From Hoeflea_A sp963921345 (lineage in GTDB: Bacteria > Pseudomonadota > Alphaproteobacteria > Rhizobiales > Rhizobiaceae): DNA of 64,000 nucleotides. A program made the position numbers and the translations under genes. The DNA is taken from positions 620,001 to 684,000 of the forward strand of contig CAWUFE020000007.1 of assembly GCA_963921345.3 (NCBI GenBank), in the 5' to 3' direction. Of the stretch, positions 1 to 8,074 are shown piece by piece (position 1 is the first letter of the stretch; each line of letters opens with the position of its first letter). Under the pieces are notes generated by a model. That model was not told the DNA's origin, searched no databases, and saw nothing but the letters and a program-made list of their open reading frames with translations.

Positions 1-687
1 GACTTCCTGGAACGCAAGCCGAAAGCCCTGTCGGGCGGCCAGCGTCAGCGCGTGGCGATCGGCCGCGCAATCGTGCGCGAACCCAAGGGCTTCCTGTTCG
101 ACGAGCCGCTATCCAACCTGGATGCCGCCCTTCGGGTCGAGATGCGCTTCGAGATCGCCAAGCTGCACGACAATCTGAAGACGACCATGATCTACGTGAC
201 CCACGACCAGGTGGAAGCGATGACGCTGGCCGACAAAATCGTCGTGTTGCAGGCTGGCGAGATCATGCAGGTGGGCTCGCCCCGAACGCTTTACGAGCGG
301 CCCGACAATCTGTTCGTCGCCCAGTTCATCGGCAGCCCGAAAATGAACGTCTTCGAATGCTCGACCGACGGGGATTCCTTCCACCTGCCGGGTCAGGGCA
401 GCGGTCGCTTCGGCCCGCACGCCGCGGGCCGCAGCGCCGTCAAGCTCGGCATCCGGCCCGAGCACATCACCGTCGCCGAGGCAGGGCAGGGGCACTGCAC
501 CGGCACCGTCGAGGTCGCCGAATATCTGGGATCCGACACGTTTCTCTACGTGTCCTGTGAAAACCTCGGGACACTGACCGTGCGAACACAAGGCTCAGCC
601 CCGGATCACAAGGGCGAAACGGTGGGGCTGAATTTCGAAGAGGGTCACATCCACTTCTTCGACAATCAGGACCTGGCAATTCACTAG
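1..687 (+). CDS. Sugar-type ABC transporter ATP-binding protein (UgpC/MalK family), 5' end missing
   Basis: Nucleotide-binding subunit that powers an ABC importer at the inner membrane; the family usually serves sugars, polyols or glycerol-3-phosphate. The frame is open from base 1, so the Walker A half lies outside the window. Visible are the ABC signature ALSGGQRQRVAIGRA, Walker B FLFDEPLSNLD, the H-loop VTHDQ, and a C-terminal TOBE-type regulatory domain (about the last 120 residues, beginning near FIGSPKMNVF). The other transporter subunits are not in view. The TAG stop at 685-687 consists of a TA target duplication plus the first base of the adjacent IS630 element. The family is clear; the substrate cannot be told from this fragment. 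Confidence 0.9.
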   Translation, partial: DFLERKPKALSGGQRQRVAIGRAIVREPKGFLFDEPLSNLDAALRVEMRFEIAKLHDNLKTTMIYVTHDQVEAMTLADKIVVLQAGEIMQVGSPRTLYERPDNLFVAQFIGSPKMNVFECSTDGDSFHLPGQGSGRFGPHAAGRSAVKLGIRPEHITVAEAGQGHCTGTVEVAEYLGSDTFLYVSCENLGTLTVRTQGSAPDHKGETVGLNFEEGHIHFFDNQDLAIH

Positions 688-699
688 AGCGGGATGAAT

Positions 700-1266
700 T
701 CAGGTTTGTCCGTAGCCTGCGTTTTGGAAGTAGTTTTCGCACTCCTGATGGGTGACCGCCCCCAGGATAGTCGCGATTGCGCAGGAGACCGCATCGAAAC
801 TTCGGGCTTCAGCCTTGCGCAGCCAGTGTTTGAGCTTTGAGAAGAGCTGTTCGATCGGGTTCAAGTCTGGTGAGTATTTGGGCAGGAAGAGGAGCTTTGC
901 CCCGACCGCCCGTATAGCCTTTCGCACGGCCTTGCCGTTGTGCGAACCGAGATTGTCCATAATGACGACGTCGCCGGGCTTGAGTGTCGGGACAAGGACC
1001 TTCTCGACATAGATGCGGAAGCGCTCACCGTTGATAGGTCCGTCGATGAGCCACGGCGCCTCGACACGGTCTGAGCGCAAGGCTGCCAGGAAGGTCATGG
1101 TCCGCCAGCGGCCGTGCGGTGCCTTGGCCCTGAGCCGTTCGCCGCATGGCGCCCAACCGTGCAGAGGCACCATGTTGGTCTTGGTCCAGGTTTCGTCGAT
1201 AAAGACCAGACGGTGGGGATCGATGCCGCCGCGATACTTGATCCATTGCGCCCGTCGTCGAGCCAC
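700..1266 (-). CDS. IS630 transposase OrfB (DDE catalytic part), read by -1 frameshift
   Basis: 188 residues from the first GTG; the frame is open upstream to the slippery A7G run at 1300-1307, so the natural product is probably the OrfAB fusion spanning 700-1646. The DDE catalytic triad is visible: Asp in VFIDETW, Asp in VIMDNLGSHNG, and Glu in SPDLNPIEQLFSKLKHW. No internal stop or deletion is seen, so the element may be active. A separately started OrfB is possible but would lack the DNA-binding domain. Confidence 0.88.
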   Translation of the reverse strand: MARRRAQWIKYRGGIDPHRLVFIDETWTKTNMVPLHGWAPCGERLRAKAPHGRWRTMTFLAALRSDRVEAPWLIDGPINGERFRIYVEKVLVPTLKPGDVVIMDNLGSHNGKAVRKAIRAVGAKLLFLPKYSPDLNPIEQLFSKLKHWLRKAEARSFDAVSCAIATILGAVTHQECENYFQNAGYGQT

Positions 1267-1292
1267 ATCGGGGCGATCTTGTTCGCTCGCAT

Positions 1293-1646
1293 TCAGCGTC
1301 TTTTTTTATGACTGAGCCCCTCGGCGTGGACGAACTCCCACACCGAGCGGTAGTCGACCTTCAGGCCCAGGTCGCCCAGTTCGGCGACGAGGCCGCGCAG
1401 CGTGAAGTCCTGCCCTGTGCAACGGGCGATCATCCAGTCACGCCATGGGCCCGAAAGCTCCTTCGGGCGATGACCACCCATCTTGCCAGGGGCCACGCTT
1501 CCCGTCTCGCGGTAGCGCTGCACCCAGTCGATCGCTGTCTTGACGCCAACACCGAAACGCTCCGCCGCTTGGCGACGTGAAAGGCCGTCGCGCTCAACCG
1601 CAAACACAACACGCTCCCGCAGATCCATCGAATAAGGTCTCGCCAT
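1293..1646 (-). CDS. IS630 transposase OrfA (helix-turn-helix part)
   Basis: 117 residues beginning MARPYSMDLRERVV, the typical start of IS630 OrfA. The N-terminal half is a helix-turn-helix DNA-binding domain (SRRQAAERFGVGVKTAIDWVQRY) that should recognise the element's ends, followed by a second winged-helix-like stretch. It ends at KKRR just after a run of seven A residues on the coding strand (1301-1307), the usual site of -1 frameshifting into OrfB. Alone it lacks the catalytic residues. Confidence 0.9.
   Translation of the reverse strand: MARPYSMDLRERVVFAVERDGLSRRQAAERFGVGVKTAIDWVQRYRETGSVAPGKMGGHRPKELSGPWRDWMIARCTGQDFTLRGLVAELGDLGLKVDYRSVWEFVHAEGLSHKKRR
1301..1307 (-). other. Probable -1 ribosomal frameshift site of the IS630 transposase
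   Basis: Seven consecutive T on the plus strand (A on the coding strand), then G on the coding strand. Reading CAT AAA AAA AGA ends OrfA after KKRR; slipping back one base gives AAG ACG CTG and enters the OrfB frame without a stop. Confidence 0.75.
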
Positions 1647-1765
1647 CCATACTGGCCTCCTATCCAGCCAGGACTTTGAATCTGATTTGCAGAAGATTGG
1701 GAATCACAAAAATGATTCTGACAAAACTCATCCCGCTCTAGGCGGGCGACCGGAGGTCCGGCTGC

Positions 1766-2539
1766 CTACTTTTCGACGAAGGCCTTCTCGATGAGGAAGC
1801 TGCCGAGGTTGGCGCGGGTTCCTTCGGTGAAGCCGCGGCTTTCGAAGAACGCCCGTGTGTCCTCGAGCATTTTCGGTCCGCCGCACAGGATCGCCCGATC
1901 GTTTTCCTTGTCGATCGGCGGCAGGCCGACATCTTCGAACAGCTTGCCGCTCTCCATCAGCGCCGTGATCCGGCCGTTGTGGCGGAACGGCTCGCGGGTG
2001 ACGGTCGGGTAGTAGATCAGCTGATCGCGCACCATCTCGCCGAGATATTCGTCATTCGGCAATTCGCTGGTGATGTAGTCCTGATAGGCAAGGTCCGCGA
2101 CGAACCGGACGCCGTGCACCAGCACCACTTTCTCGAAGGCTTCGTAGACCGTCGGGTCCTTGATGAGGCTGAGGAACGGGGCGAGGCCGGTGCCGGTGCC
2201 GAGAAGATACAGGTTCTTTCCGGGCAGCAAATTGTCGGTGACGAGCGTGCCGGTCGGCTTGGTGCCGATCAGCACCTGCTCGCCCGTCTTCAGGTGTTGC
2301 AGCCGCGACGTCAGCGGACCATCCGGCACCTTGATGCTGAAGAACTCGAGTGTTTCCTCGTGATTGGCGCTGGCCATGGAATAGGCGCGCAGCAGCGGCC
2401 GCCCTTCGACCTGCAGGCCGACCATGGTGAACTCGCCGTTGCGGAACCGGAACCCTGCATCCCGAGTGGTCTTGAAACTGAACAGAGTCTCGTTCCAGTG
2501 GTGCACGGACAGCACCGTCTCTTCGTTGAAGCTCTTCAT
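1766..2539 (-). CDS. fpr: Ferredoxin/flavodoxin-NADP+ reductase
   Basis: FAD enzyme that moves electrons between NADPH and ferredoxin or flavodoxin in the cytoplasm. The 257-residue protein has the FAD motif RAYS (51-54), the NADP-binding stretch GTGTGLAP (114-121), CGGPKM near the C terminus, and ends in AFVEK, a tail typical of bacterial subclass I Fpr. I chose ATG 2539 (MKSFNEET) because GGAGAC sits just upstream and it matches family length; an in-frame extension to 2581 has no family character. In proteobacteria Fpr often answers oxidative stress (SoxR or FinR type regulation), but no regulator is adjacent here; the next gene upstream is a separate lrp-type gene. Confidence 0.93.
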   Translation of the reverse strand: MKSFNEETVLSVHHWNETLFSFKTTRDAGFRFRNGEFTMVGLQVEGRPLLRAYSMASANHEETLEFFSIKVPDGPLTSRLQHLKTGEQVLIGTKPTGTLVTDNLLPGKNLYLLGTGTGLAPFLSLIKDPTVYEAFEKVVLVHGVRFVADLAYQDYITSELPNDEYLGEMVRDQLIYYPTVTREPFRHNGRITALMESGKLFEDVGLPPIDKENDRAILCGGPKMLEDTRAFFESRGFTEGTRANLGSFLIEKAFVEK

Positions 2540-2739
2540 CGTGTCTCCGTAGACCGCCGCGTAATCGAGCGATTGCCGCATTCCGGCCGGCGGTAAAAAG
2601 TTGACTCAACCATTCCAGAAAAAGTTGTCCCATCAATTCCAGAAGTGGACCCGTCTGAAAAGGAAAATCCGTCCCAGCGACACCGTGCCGCGAGGAATAT
2701 TTTTTCTGCAGCGCGGGCGTTTTGCTTCCGGAGACAGGA

Positions 2740-3294
2740 TCAGGCGACCGGTTCTGCCCGGAACCGCTTTGCCAGGGTGTCCATGTCGGGCCAGGCATCG
2801 GTCGTTTCAGCCTGAACAGTCCGCTCCAGATAGGTCGACAGCACCACATAGGTGCGGGTCGCCGTCACCGTCGGAATGGCATAGAGATAGGCCAGCAGCG
2901 CCTCCAGCGCATGGGTGTCGCGGGTGCGGACCTTCAACATCATGCACGTGTCGCCGGAGACGGAGTGGATCTCTTCGACCTCGGGGTGGTCGGATATCGC
3001 CATCAACTGACTGCTCTTGCCCCAACCCTTGGTGTCGACATGGACGAAGGCCAGAAGCGGCTTGCCGACCGCCGGACCGTCGACGATGGCTGCCGACTTG
3101 ACGAGCGTGCCGGCATCCTTGAGCCGCTTGACGCGTTCATGCACCGCCGGCGGCGACAGGCCGACGGTTTCACCGAGCTGGGCGTAGCTGACATCGGCAT
3201 TGTCGACGAGAACGCCTAATATTTTTCGGTCCATATCGTCCAAAGGCCGCAGTCCGACCCGCTTGCGCCGAAGATCTTCTGTTTTTTCGTTCAT
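2740..3294 (-). CDS. Lrp/AsnC-family transcriptional regulator
   Basis: 184-residue regulator with an N-terminal winged helix-turn-helix (DDMDRKILGVLVDN through the helix SYAQLGETVGLSPPAVHERVKRL) and a C-terminal RAM/AsnC ligand domain (LLAFVHVDTKG, with the HSVSGDTCMMLKV stretch). Such proteins sense amino acids and act as oligomers. It starts 52 bp from an MFS exporter read the other way, so it very likely controls that gene and itself. The start MNEKTEDLRR was preferred over an upstream extension that reaches into the MFS gene. Confidence 0.9.
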   Translation of the reverse strand: MNEKTEDLRRKRVGLRPLDDMDRKILGVLVDNADVSYAQLGETVGLSPPAVHERVKRLKDAGTLVKSAAIVDGPAVGKPLLAFVHVDTKGWGKSSQLMAISDHPEVEEIHSVSGDTCMMLKVRTRDTHALEALLAYLYAIPTVTATRTYVVLSTYLERTVQAETTDAWPDMDTLAKRFRAEPVA

Positions 3295-3346
3295 GTGGAA
3301 AAGCCCGCTTTGAGCTCGAATGAAGAGGCGGTAATTGAGATATCCC
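3295..3346. promoter_or_regulatory. Divergent promoter region between lrp-type gene and MFS exporter
   Basis: A 52-bp intergenic stretch that must hold the start signals for both genes and is the obvious place for Lrp-type binding. It is more AT-rich than its surroundings. I see no clear long dyad in it. Confidence 0.5.
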
Positions 3347-4570
3347 ATGAAGAAAGTTAGTGCAAACAGCAAGAATACAGAATTTTCTTCGGCAGGTCGC
3401 AGCGTGGGCCTGCTGACGCTGTCCATTGCCACGCTCGGCGCCAATTCGCTGGGGTTCGGGCCGATCGCCAGCGGTATCGCGGCTGACCTGGGAGTTGGCG
3501 TCGCCACTGTCATGCTGGCTGCCGGCGGCTACGGCGTCGCCACGGCGCTGGGCGCGCTCTTTCTGTCGCCGCTGATCGATCGCCTCGGCGTGCGACCGGT
3601 TCTGTGGCGGGCGTTGACGCTGGTCGCGCTGGCGTTCGTGCTGAGTGCGGTCGCGCCGAATACCTGCGTGCTGATCGCCGCGCAATGTCTGGCCGGACTT
3701 GCGGCCGGACTGTCGCTGCCCGCCATCTACGCCTTCGCCGCACAGATCTCGCCGCCGGGGCGCGAGAGCTCGATCCTCGGCCGGGTCCTGTTCGGCTGGA
3801 CGATCAGCATGGTTGGCGGCGTCGTGCTGACCACGACGATCGCCGAACAGGCACATTGGCGTCTGGTTTTCGTGTTTCTGGCACTTGTTGCGGCACTGGC
3901 TGGATGCCTGGTTTCGAGAGTCGCCGTTCCGCCGGAGCCAGCCGATGAAGCCACTCCACAAGCAACCACACCGACCCCGCCCTGGCGGGCAGCCCGCATT
4001 CCGGGTGTAACGCGCCTGTTGGTGGCCTGTCTGGCGGCGATGACGACGTTCTACGGCACCTATGGCTATATCGGCGATCACATCAACCGGGTGCTCGACC
4101 GGCCGCTGAGCGCGACCGGCATTCTTGCCCTGGTTTATGGCGTCGGGTTCGGTCTGGCCGTGTTCGGCGACCATCTGATCGACCGGTTCGGTGCGCGGCG
4201 CATTCTGCCGCTGTGTTTTTGCGGCATTGCGGCGGTCTATGCGGGGCTTGGCCTGACGGCGGGTTCATACGTCGGGCTGGTACTTGCAGCCTTTCTGTGG
4301 GGCGTTCTCAACCACTTCGCGCTCAATCTGATCGTCAGCGGTCTGTCGGCAATCGACGCGACGCGGCGCGGCGCCATTCTGGGGCTGAACAGTGCGGTCA
4401 CCTACCTGTCCGCTAGTATTGGAGCGGTCGCCTTCGGTCCGCTTTACACGGCCTTGGGTTTTACCGCGGTTGCCCTGGCAAGTGCGGCGATCATGGCCGC
4501 ATCGGTTGTCTATCTGGTGGCGCGGCCGGCGAGCGACGGCAAACTGTCAATCGACTCCGCGGCGCCGTGA
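3347..4570 (+). CDS. MFS transporter (12-TM, DHA1-like)
   Basis: 407-residue inner-membrane transporter with about 12 hydrophobic segments in two halves split by a Pro/Thr-rich loop (PPEPADEATPQATTPTPP). The loop motif LIDRLGVRPVLWRA between helices 2 and 3 is the MFS signature A. Family members with this architecture are mostly proton-driven exporters. An Lrp regulator reads away from it 52 bp upstream, which points to export of an amino acid or a related metabolite; this is inference. ATG 3347 (MKKVSANS) was chosen over a TTG 12 bases earlier. Confidence 0.85.
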   Translation: MKKVSANSKNTEFSSAGRSVGLLTLSIATLGANSLGFGPIASGIAADLGVGVATVMLAAGGYGVATALGALFLSPLIDRLGVRPVLWRALTLVALAFVLSAVAPNTCVLIAAQCLAGLAAGLSLPAIYAFAAQISPPGRESSILGRVLFGWTISMVGGVVLTTTIAEQAHWRLVFVFLALVAALAGCLVSRVAVPPEPADEATPQATTPTPPWRAARIPGVTRLLVACLAAMTTFYGTYGYIGDHINRVLDRPLSATGILALVYGVGFGLAVFGDHLIDRFGARRILPLCFCGIAAVYAGLGLTAGSYVGLVLAAFLWGVLNHFALNLIVSGLSAIDATRRGAILGLNSAVTYLSASIGAVAFGPLYTALGFTAVALASAAIMAASVVYLVARPASDGKLSIDSAAP

Positions 4571-4574
4571 GAGG

Positions 4575-6323
4575 TCAGCCGGATTCGGGGGATTGGTCCG
4601 GTGTGAACAGATCAAGCAGCCCGCCGTCGATGCGGCGGCGCAGGTGCCGGTCCACCGCCTCCCGGTCCGGGCATTCGTAGTAGGCGCCGTTGCAGTATCG
4701 CTTCAGCGCAGCAAGATCCTCGAACACGTCGGAGCCCGGGATTCCGGCGGCCTCCAGCATTTCCGAGCCGAGAAATCCAATATCCATCGCGGCATCGCCT
4801 TGCAGCGGCGGTGTCCAGGAATCCGTCGCTTTGCGGCCGCCGAGCGTGTAGTAGGTTCTGTAGGCCAGCGACCCCGGGCGCGTCAGCGGATCGGGACCGT
4901 CCAGTTCCTCGACCAGTGGCATCGTGGCGCTTCCCTGATGATCGCCGAAGGACATGAGAACAAGTCCGCGCTCCGAAGCGTCCGCACGCACTTTTTCAGC
5001 GAAATCGGCGTAGTCGTTGCGTCCGATCAGAACCCGGCGCCAATATTCGGAAATGATCTTGTCCTCGTGGAACGGTTCTCCCGGCAGAGCGATTTCCGGT
5101 TCTTTCCGCTTCTTGTAGGGCGAGTGGGCGAACATCGTCTGGACGTAGAGAAAAAGCGGGCGGTTGTCGTCTTCCCGGTGTTTGCGGATCTGCTCGAGCG
5201 CGGTGTCGAAATAGAAATCGTTCCGCATGTGCCGCTTCGGCGCTTCGATGTCGAGCCGGTCGAGCACGGTTTCGAAACCGATGGAACTAAAGAACGGCCC
5301 CTCGTTCACGAACTGGTAGTCCAGCGACAGAATGGCCACGGTGTGGTAGCCGCAATCGGAAAGGATTTTGGGAATGGCGCCCTTGACCGCGTCCTGCAGC
5401 GTGATGGTCAGATAGGGACTGCGCCAGCCGAAATCCGTGGCAGACAGGCCGGTCAGCATCGACAGGCCGGTAATCCAGGTGCCGCCGCCGAACACCTCGA
5501 CGTTCAGCGGGTGCAGCGTCTCGTCGCCGACGGCCATTGCAGCCGTCATGTCGCTGCGGTTCGAAAGCTGGGTGAAATACTCAGGACTTGTTTGCGTCTC
5601 TTCAAGCACAACGACAATGTCCGGCAGGTCGCCCTCTCCGCACTTTGCCGCGCCGGAAAATGGCTGTGGTGCGGGCAAAATCGACAGGCGTTTCTCCAGT
5701 TCGTTTTCGACAAAGAGATATTCCAGGTCTAGCAGCGAGACGAAGAAAGCCGTCACGTGCCTTCCCGCAAGATAATAGAAATAGCGCTGGCGCTCATAGG
5801 CGTCGGCCGGAAAGGTCAGCGGCAGCATGACGAATGCGACCAGGACCGCCAGAAGCCGTTTGCGGCCGGTAAGGCGGCGCGGACGGTCCAGACGGTACAT
5901 GACGAAGCCGGCATAGCCGAGCAGCGCCGCCAGCAACAGCACCGGCACGACCAGATGCGGATAGCTTTCGAACAGGAAACTGACCGCGTCGCCGTCGTTG
6001 GCCAGAAACACCATGTCGTAGAAGTGCAGGGAGAATCCCTTGTTCTTGAACTTGATGACGGAGATCACCGACAACACGCCGACCACCATCCAACCGCAGC
6101 AGACCGAGAATGTCAGTCGCCGGGTGAGGGCGAAGAACAGGGCCGCGACAAGCAGTGCCAGGGCCAGCACGAAGGGCAGGCTTTCAAGGCTGTTTTCGAC
6201 GGGTGGAAGCACCGCGAGCACGGCAGCGGAAATGGCAACCGGCATCACCGGATGAACCCACCAGCGTCTCAGGCGGGTGAGGTACCTTTTGAACCGTAGT
6301 CTGGATCCGAAAAATGCAGCCAT
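4575..6323 (-). CDS. Membrane sulfatase-fold protein, LtaS/phosphoglycerol transferase-like
   Basis: 582 residues: about five transmembrane helices in the first 200 residues, then an alkaline-phosphatase/sulfatase fold facing the periplasm. Residues expected for LtaS-type enzymes are present: E241/E242 in VVVLEETQTSPEYF, Thr in the GGTWITGLS segment (about 280-287), and D461-H462 in SFGDHQG. In Gram-negatives the fold transfers phosphoglycerol or phosphoethanolamine to glycans or lipids; in alphaproteobacteria it can decorate periplasmic or surface glycans. The substrate is unknown. It converges with the MFS gene (4-bp gap). A CtrA-like TTAA-N7-TTAA motif lies 36-50 bp upstream of its start. 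Confidence 0.8.
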   Translation of the reverse strand: MAAFFGSRLRFKRYLTRLRRWWVHPVMPVAISAAVLAVLPPVENSLESLPFVLALALLVAALFFALTRRLTFSVCCGWMVVGVLSVISVIKFKNKGFSLHFYDMVFLANDGDAVSFLFESYPHLVVPVLLLAALLGYAGFVMYRLDRPRRLTGRKRLLAVLVAFVMLPLTFPADAYERQRYFYYLAGRHVTAFFVSLLDLEYLFVENELEKRLSILPAPQPFSGAAKCGEGDLPDIVVVLEETQTSPEYFTQLSNRSDMTAAMAVGDETLHPLNVEVFGGGTWITGLSMLTGLSATDFGWRSPYLTITLQDAVKGAIPKILSDCGYHTVAILSLDYQFVNEGPFFSSIGFETVLDRLDIEAPKRHMRNDFYFDTALEQIRKHREDDNRPLFLYVQTMFAHSPYKKRKEPEIALPGEPFHEDKIISEYWRRVLIGRNDYADFAEKVRADASERGLVLMSFGDHQGSATMPLVEELDGPDPLTRPGSLAYRTYYTLGGRKATDSWTPPLQGDAAMDIGFLGSEMLEAAGIPGSDVFEDLAALKRYCNGAYYECPDREAVDRHLRRRIDGGLLDLFTPDQSPESG

Positions 6324-6358
6324 TACCCGGTTTTAGAATGCGTTTGCTGCCGAGCAAG

Positions 6359-6374
6359 TTAATGTTTGGTTAAT
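6359..6374 (-). promoter_or_regulatory. CtrA-like motif upstream of the membrane sulfatase gene
   Basis: TTAA (6359-6362), seven bases, then TTAAT (6370-6374): 8 of 9 positions of the alphaproteobacterial cell-cycle regulator consensus TTAA-N7-TTAAC. It lies in a short AT-rich patch where such motifs also occur by chance. Confidence 0.3.
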
Positions 6375-6485
6375 TATTAACAAGCTTGGTTAACCCTGCG
6401 GCGGTATCGCTCTGAAAAGGCGCCGGGAAAGCCGCCCCGCGCACTCGGAGCGGCTTCCCATCGGGTTTGCTTTGGTGTGGTGGCT

Positions 6486-7196
6486 TCAGCCCCGTCGGCC
6501 GCCGCCCTGCCTTAGCCGTGGCTGAACGGCATTCGGCTGGCCGGCTCTTTGCCTTGGCTGAACCGCCCTGGGCTGGTTGGCGCGCGGTTGACGCGGCTGA
6601 ACCATCTCCGGCGGCCTGGCCCGCGGTTGGCGTGGCTGTACCATCTGCGGCGGATTGGCGCGCGGCTGCCGGGGCTGCACCACCTTCGGCGGACCCGCCC
6701 GCGGCGGCAGCGGTTGGACCGCTTTCGGCCGGTTCGGCCGGGGTGGGGTGGCCCTGGGAGGCGGCAGCGGCTGCACCGCCCGGACGCGGGGCGGCGGCCG
6801 ATAGTAGCGATCCCAGTTGCGGTACCAGGGACGGCCGTAATAGTAGCGGTCCCAATAACCGCGGTTGAAGACCACCACGGTCAAGCCGACGCTCGGGGCG
6901 ATCGCCGGAGTCAGCATGTGCGACTGACCCTGATAGGTGATCTGGATATAGGATGACGACATCCAGCCGCGCTCGGTTCCCCAGGAAACGTCGCACCAAT
7001 TGTAGCCTTCCAGGCATCCGTAAGTGGAGATCGGTGAACCATTGGGCACGGTGAGGATCACCGGATAGCTGGTGCCCGGACCCGCACGCGAATTCACGTT
7101 CGCCGTCGTGTAACTCGGCGTTGCAGCTTGCGCAGCTCCTGCGAGTGCAGTTGCTCCGACGATCGCAAGCAAACCGGTCAAGAGTCGTTTGTACAT
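6486..7196 (-). CDS. Secreted SH3-domain protein with Pro/Arg-rich repeat tail
   Basis: 236 residues. A signal peptide (MYKRLLTGLLAIVGATALAGAAQA) precedes a bacterial SH3 domain (about 28-88: NVNSRAGPGTSYPVI, ISTYGCLEGYNWCDVSW, GWMSSSYIQ), which in this family binds peptidoglycan or periplasmic partners. Next is a Tyr/Arg/Trp-rich segment (GYWDRYYYGRPWYRNWDRYY), then a low-complexity tail rich in Pro, Arg and Gln. The tail has at least three 13-residue tandem units of the form VQPRQPRANPPQM (residues 173-211). The first part is a common alphaproteobacterial periplasmic protein; the function of the basic tail is unknown. Confidence 0.8.
   Translation of the reverse strand: MYKRLLTGLLAIVGATALAGAAQAATPSYTTANVNSRAGPGTSYPVILTVPNGSPISTYGCLEGYNWCDVSWGTERGWMSSSYIQITYQGQSHMLTPAIAPSVGLTVVVFNRGYWDRYYYGRPWYRNWDRYYRPPPRVRAVQPLPPPRATPPRPNRPKAVQPLPPRAGPPKVVQPRQPRANPPQMVQPRQPRARPPEMVQPRQPRANQPRAVQPRQRAGQPNAVQPRLRQGGGRRG
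6564..6680 (-). repeat. Three tandem 39-bp coding repeats in the SH3-protein tail
   Basis: Encodes VQPRQPRANPPQM, VQPRQPRARPPEM and VQPRQPRANQPRA in succession, followed by a degenerate fourth copy (VQPRQRAGQPNA). Such arrays expand and contract by slippage, so copy number may vary between strains. Confidence 0.8.
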
Positions 7197-7301
7197 TGTT
7201 TTTGACCCATCTCATTGCTCGTTTAGCCGTGAGGTGGGAATCGATTGTGACCGTTTGGCGGCGCCCGGATTACGACTTTCGCAGCATATTCGGGGCGTCG
7301 A

Positions 7302-7733
7302 TTATCCTTTCGAAGAAAGCACTGCGAGCGCTGCCTCGATCGCCTCTACCTGTCGCTTGGCCTCGGCGATCTCGCGCTGATAATTCTGCCGGACGTGCTC
7401 GAGATCGTCGTGCCGCCTGGACTGCAACTCCTTGATGTTGCCGCGCGCTTCGCTGCACAGGCCGTCCCAGTTCTTGATCTGCCGGCGCAGATCCTCGATC
7501 TGGCTCTCGAAGCCGGCGCTGTGCGTCTCCAGATGGACGGCGCACTGGCATTCGAGATCGACCAGGCGCTCGCGCATCTGGAGTGCCGTCTCTCGCAGCT
7601 TGATTTCCATGCCCTGGCGAATTTTCGTGGGCTGCACCATGGCACTGCGCCGCTTTTGCGCAATCAACCGGTCCAGCTGTCCGGCCCGTTCGGCGGCGCG
7701 GGCGGCTTTGATTGCTATATGTTCGCTCACCGT
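7302..7733 (-). CDS. Coiled-coil protein of unknown function
   Basis: 143 residues, almost wholly helical and charged, with heptad-like spacing (for example QIEDLRRQIKNWDGLCSEARGNIKELQSR and AEAKRQVEAIEAALAVL). There is no signal peptide, membrane segment or recognised domain. GTG 7733 (VSEHIAIKAARAAERAGQL) was chosen because GAGGAG stands seven bases upstream and the coiled-coil character begins there; the frame is open upstream to 7958 but that part looks non-coding. No operon partner. I do not recognise the family. Confidence 0.6.
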   Translation of the reverse strand, partial: TVSEHIAIKAARAAERAGQLDRLIAQKRRSAMVQPTKIRQGMEIKLRETALQMRERLVDLECQCAVHLETHSAGFESQIEDLRRQIKNWDGLCSEARGNIKELQSRRHDDLEHVRQNYQREIAEAKRQVEAIEAALAVLSSKG

Positions 7734-8074
7734 GGTCTCCTCGATACGGGCACGCGTGGCCCTGTCCCGGTGGATGTCCGTTTCTCGGCATCCATCCGGA
7801 CGTAATCCGCCGCCCCACGATGTTCGATTTTGCGACTGGCCGGCCCACCCCGCGCTTCGTCGACTGAACCGGTCAGCAGCAGGCATCCGGTCGCGATCGC
7901 CCCACAGCAGCCATCCCCTACTGCGGATCGCCGGTTCCAGAGCCTGCATGCTGTCCATCCCACCCCGTCTCGGAAGACGAAGTGACGATCCTCAAACAGC
8001 AATAGAAAGAACCGCAGTCCCGGACAAGTTCATACTCGATTTACCATTAATTCCAACGGTTAACGGCGAAATGT
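7734..8074. other. 341-bp region without a supported gene
   Basis: Lies upstream of the coiled-coil gene and downstream of the dehydratase gene, both on the minus strand, so it should contain the promoter of the former and any terminator of the latter. I see no convincing gene, hairpin or repeat. Confidence 0.5.

Larger units (their letters stand above)
687..1738 (-). mobile_element. IS630-family insertion sequence, 1052 bp, flanked by TA duplication
   Basis: Complete-looking IS630/Tc1-mariner element. Its ends match as inverted repeats: GAGCGGGATGA at the left (687-697) and the reverse complement TCATCCCGCTC at the right (1728-1738), with weaker similarity further in (GTTTGTC on both sides). 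TA is duplicated on both flanks (685-686 and 1739-1740), as is typical of this family. It carries orfA and orfB on the minus strand, joined by a slippery A7G run. Removing the element and one TA restores TAG followed by GCGGG, so it landed inside the stop codon of the ABC ATPase gene and recreated it. Confidence 0.9.

Noticed and set aside
4392..5732. A 446-codon plus-strand frame over the end of the MFS gene and the sulfatase gene
   Set aside because: Overlaps two supported genes and shows no domain or ribosome binding site.
8044..8062. TTAA-N9-TTAAC as a second CtrA site
   Set aside because: The spacing is nine instead of seven bases and it lies inside a poorly defined gap.
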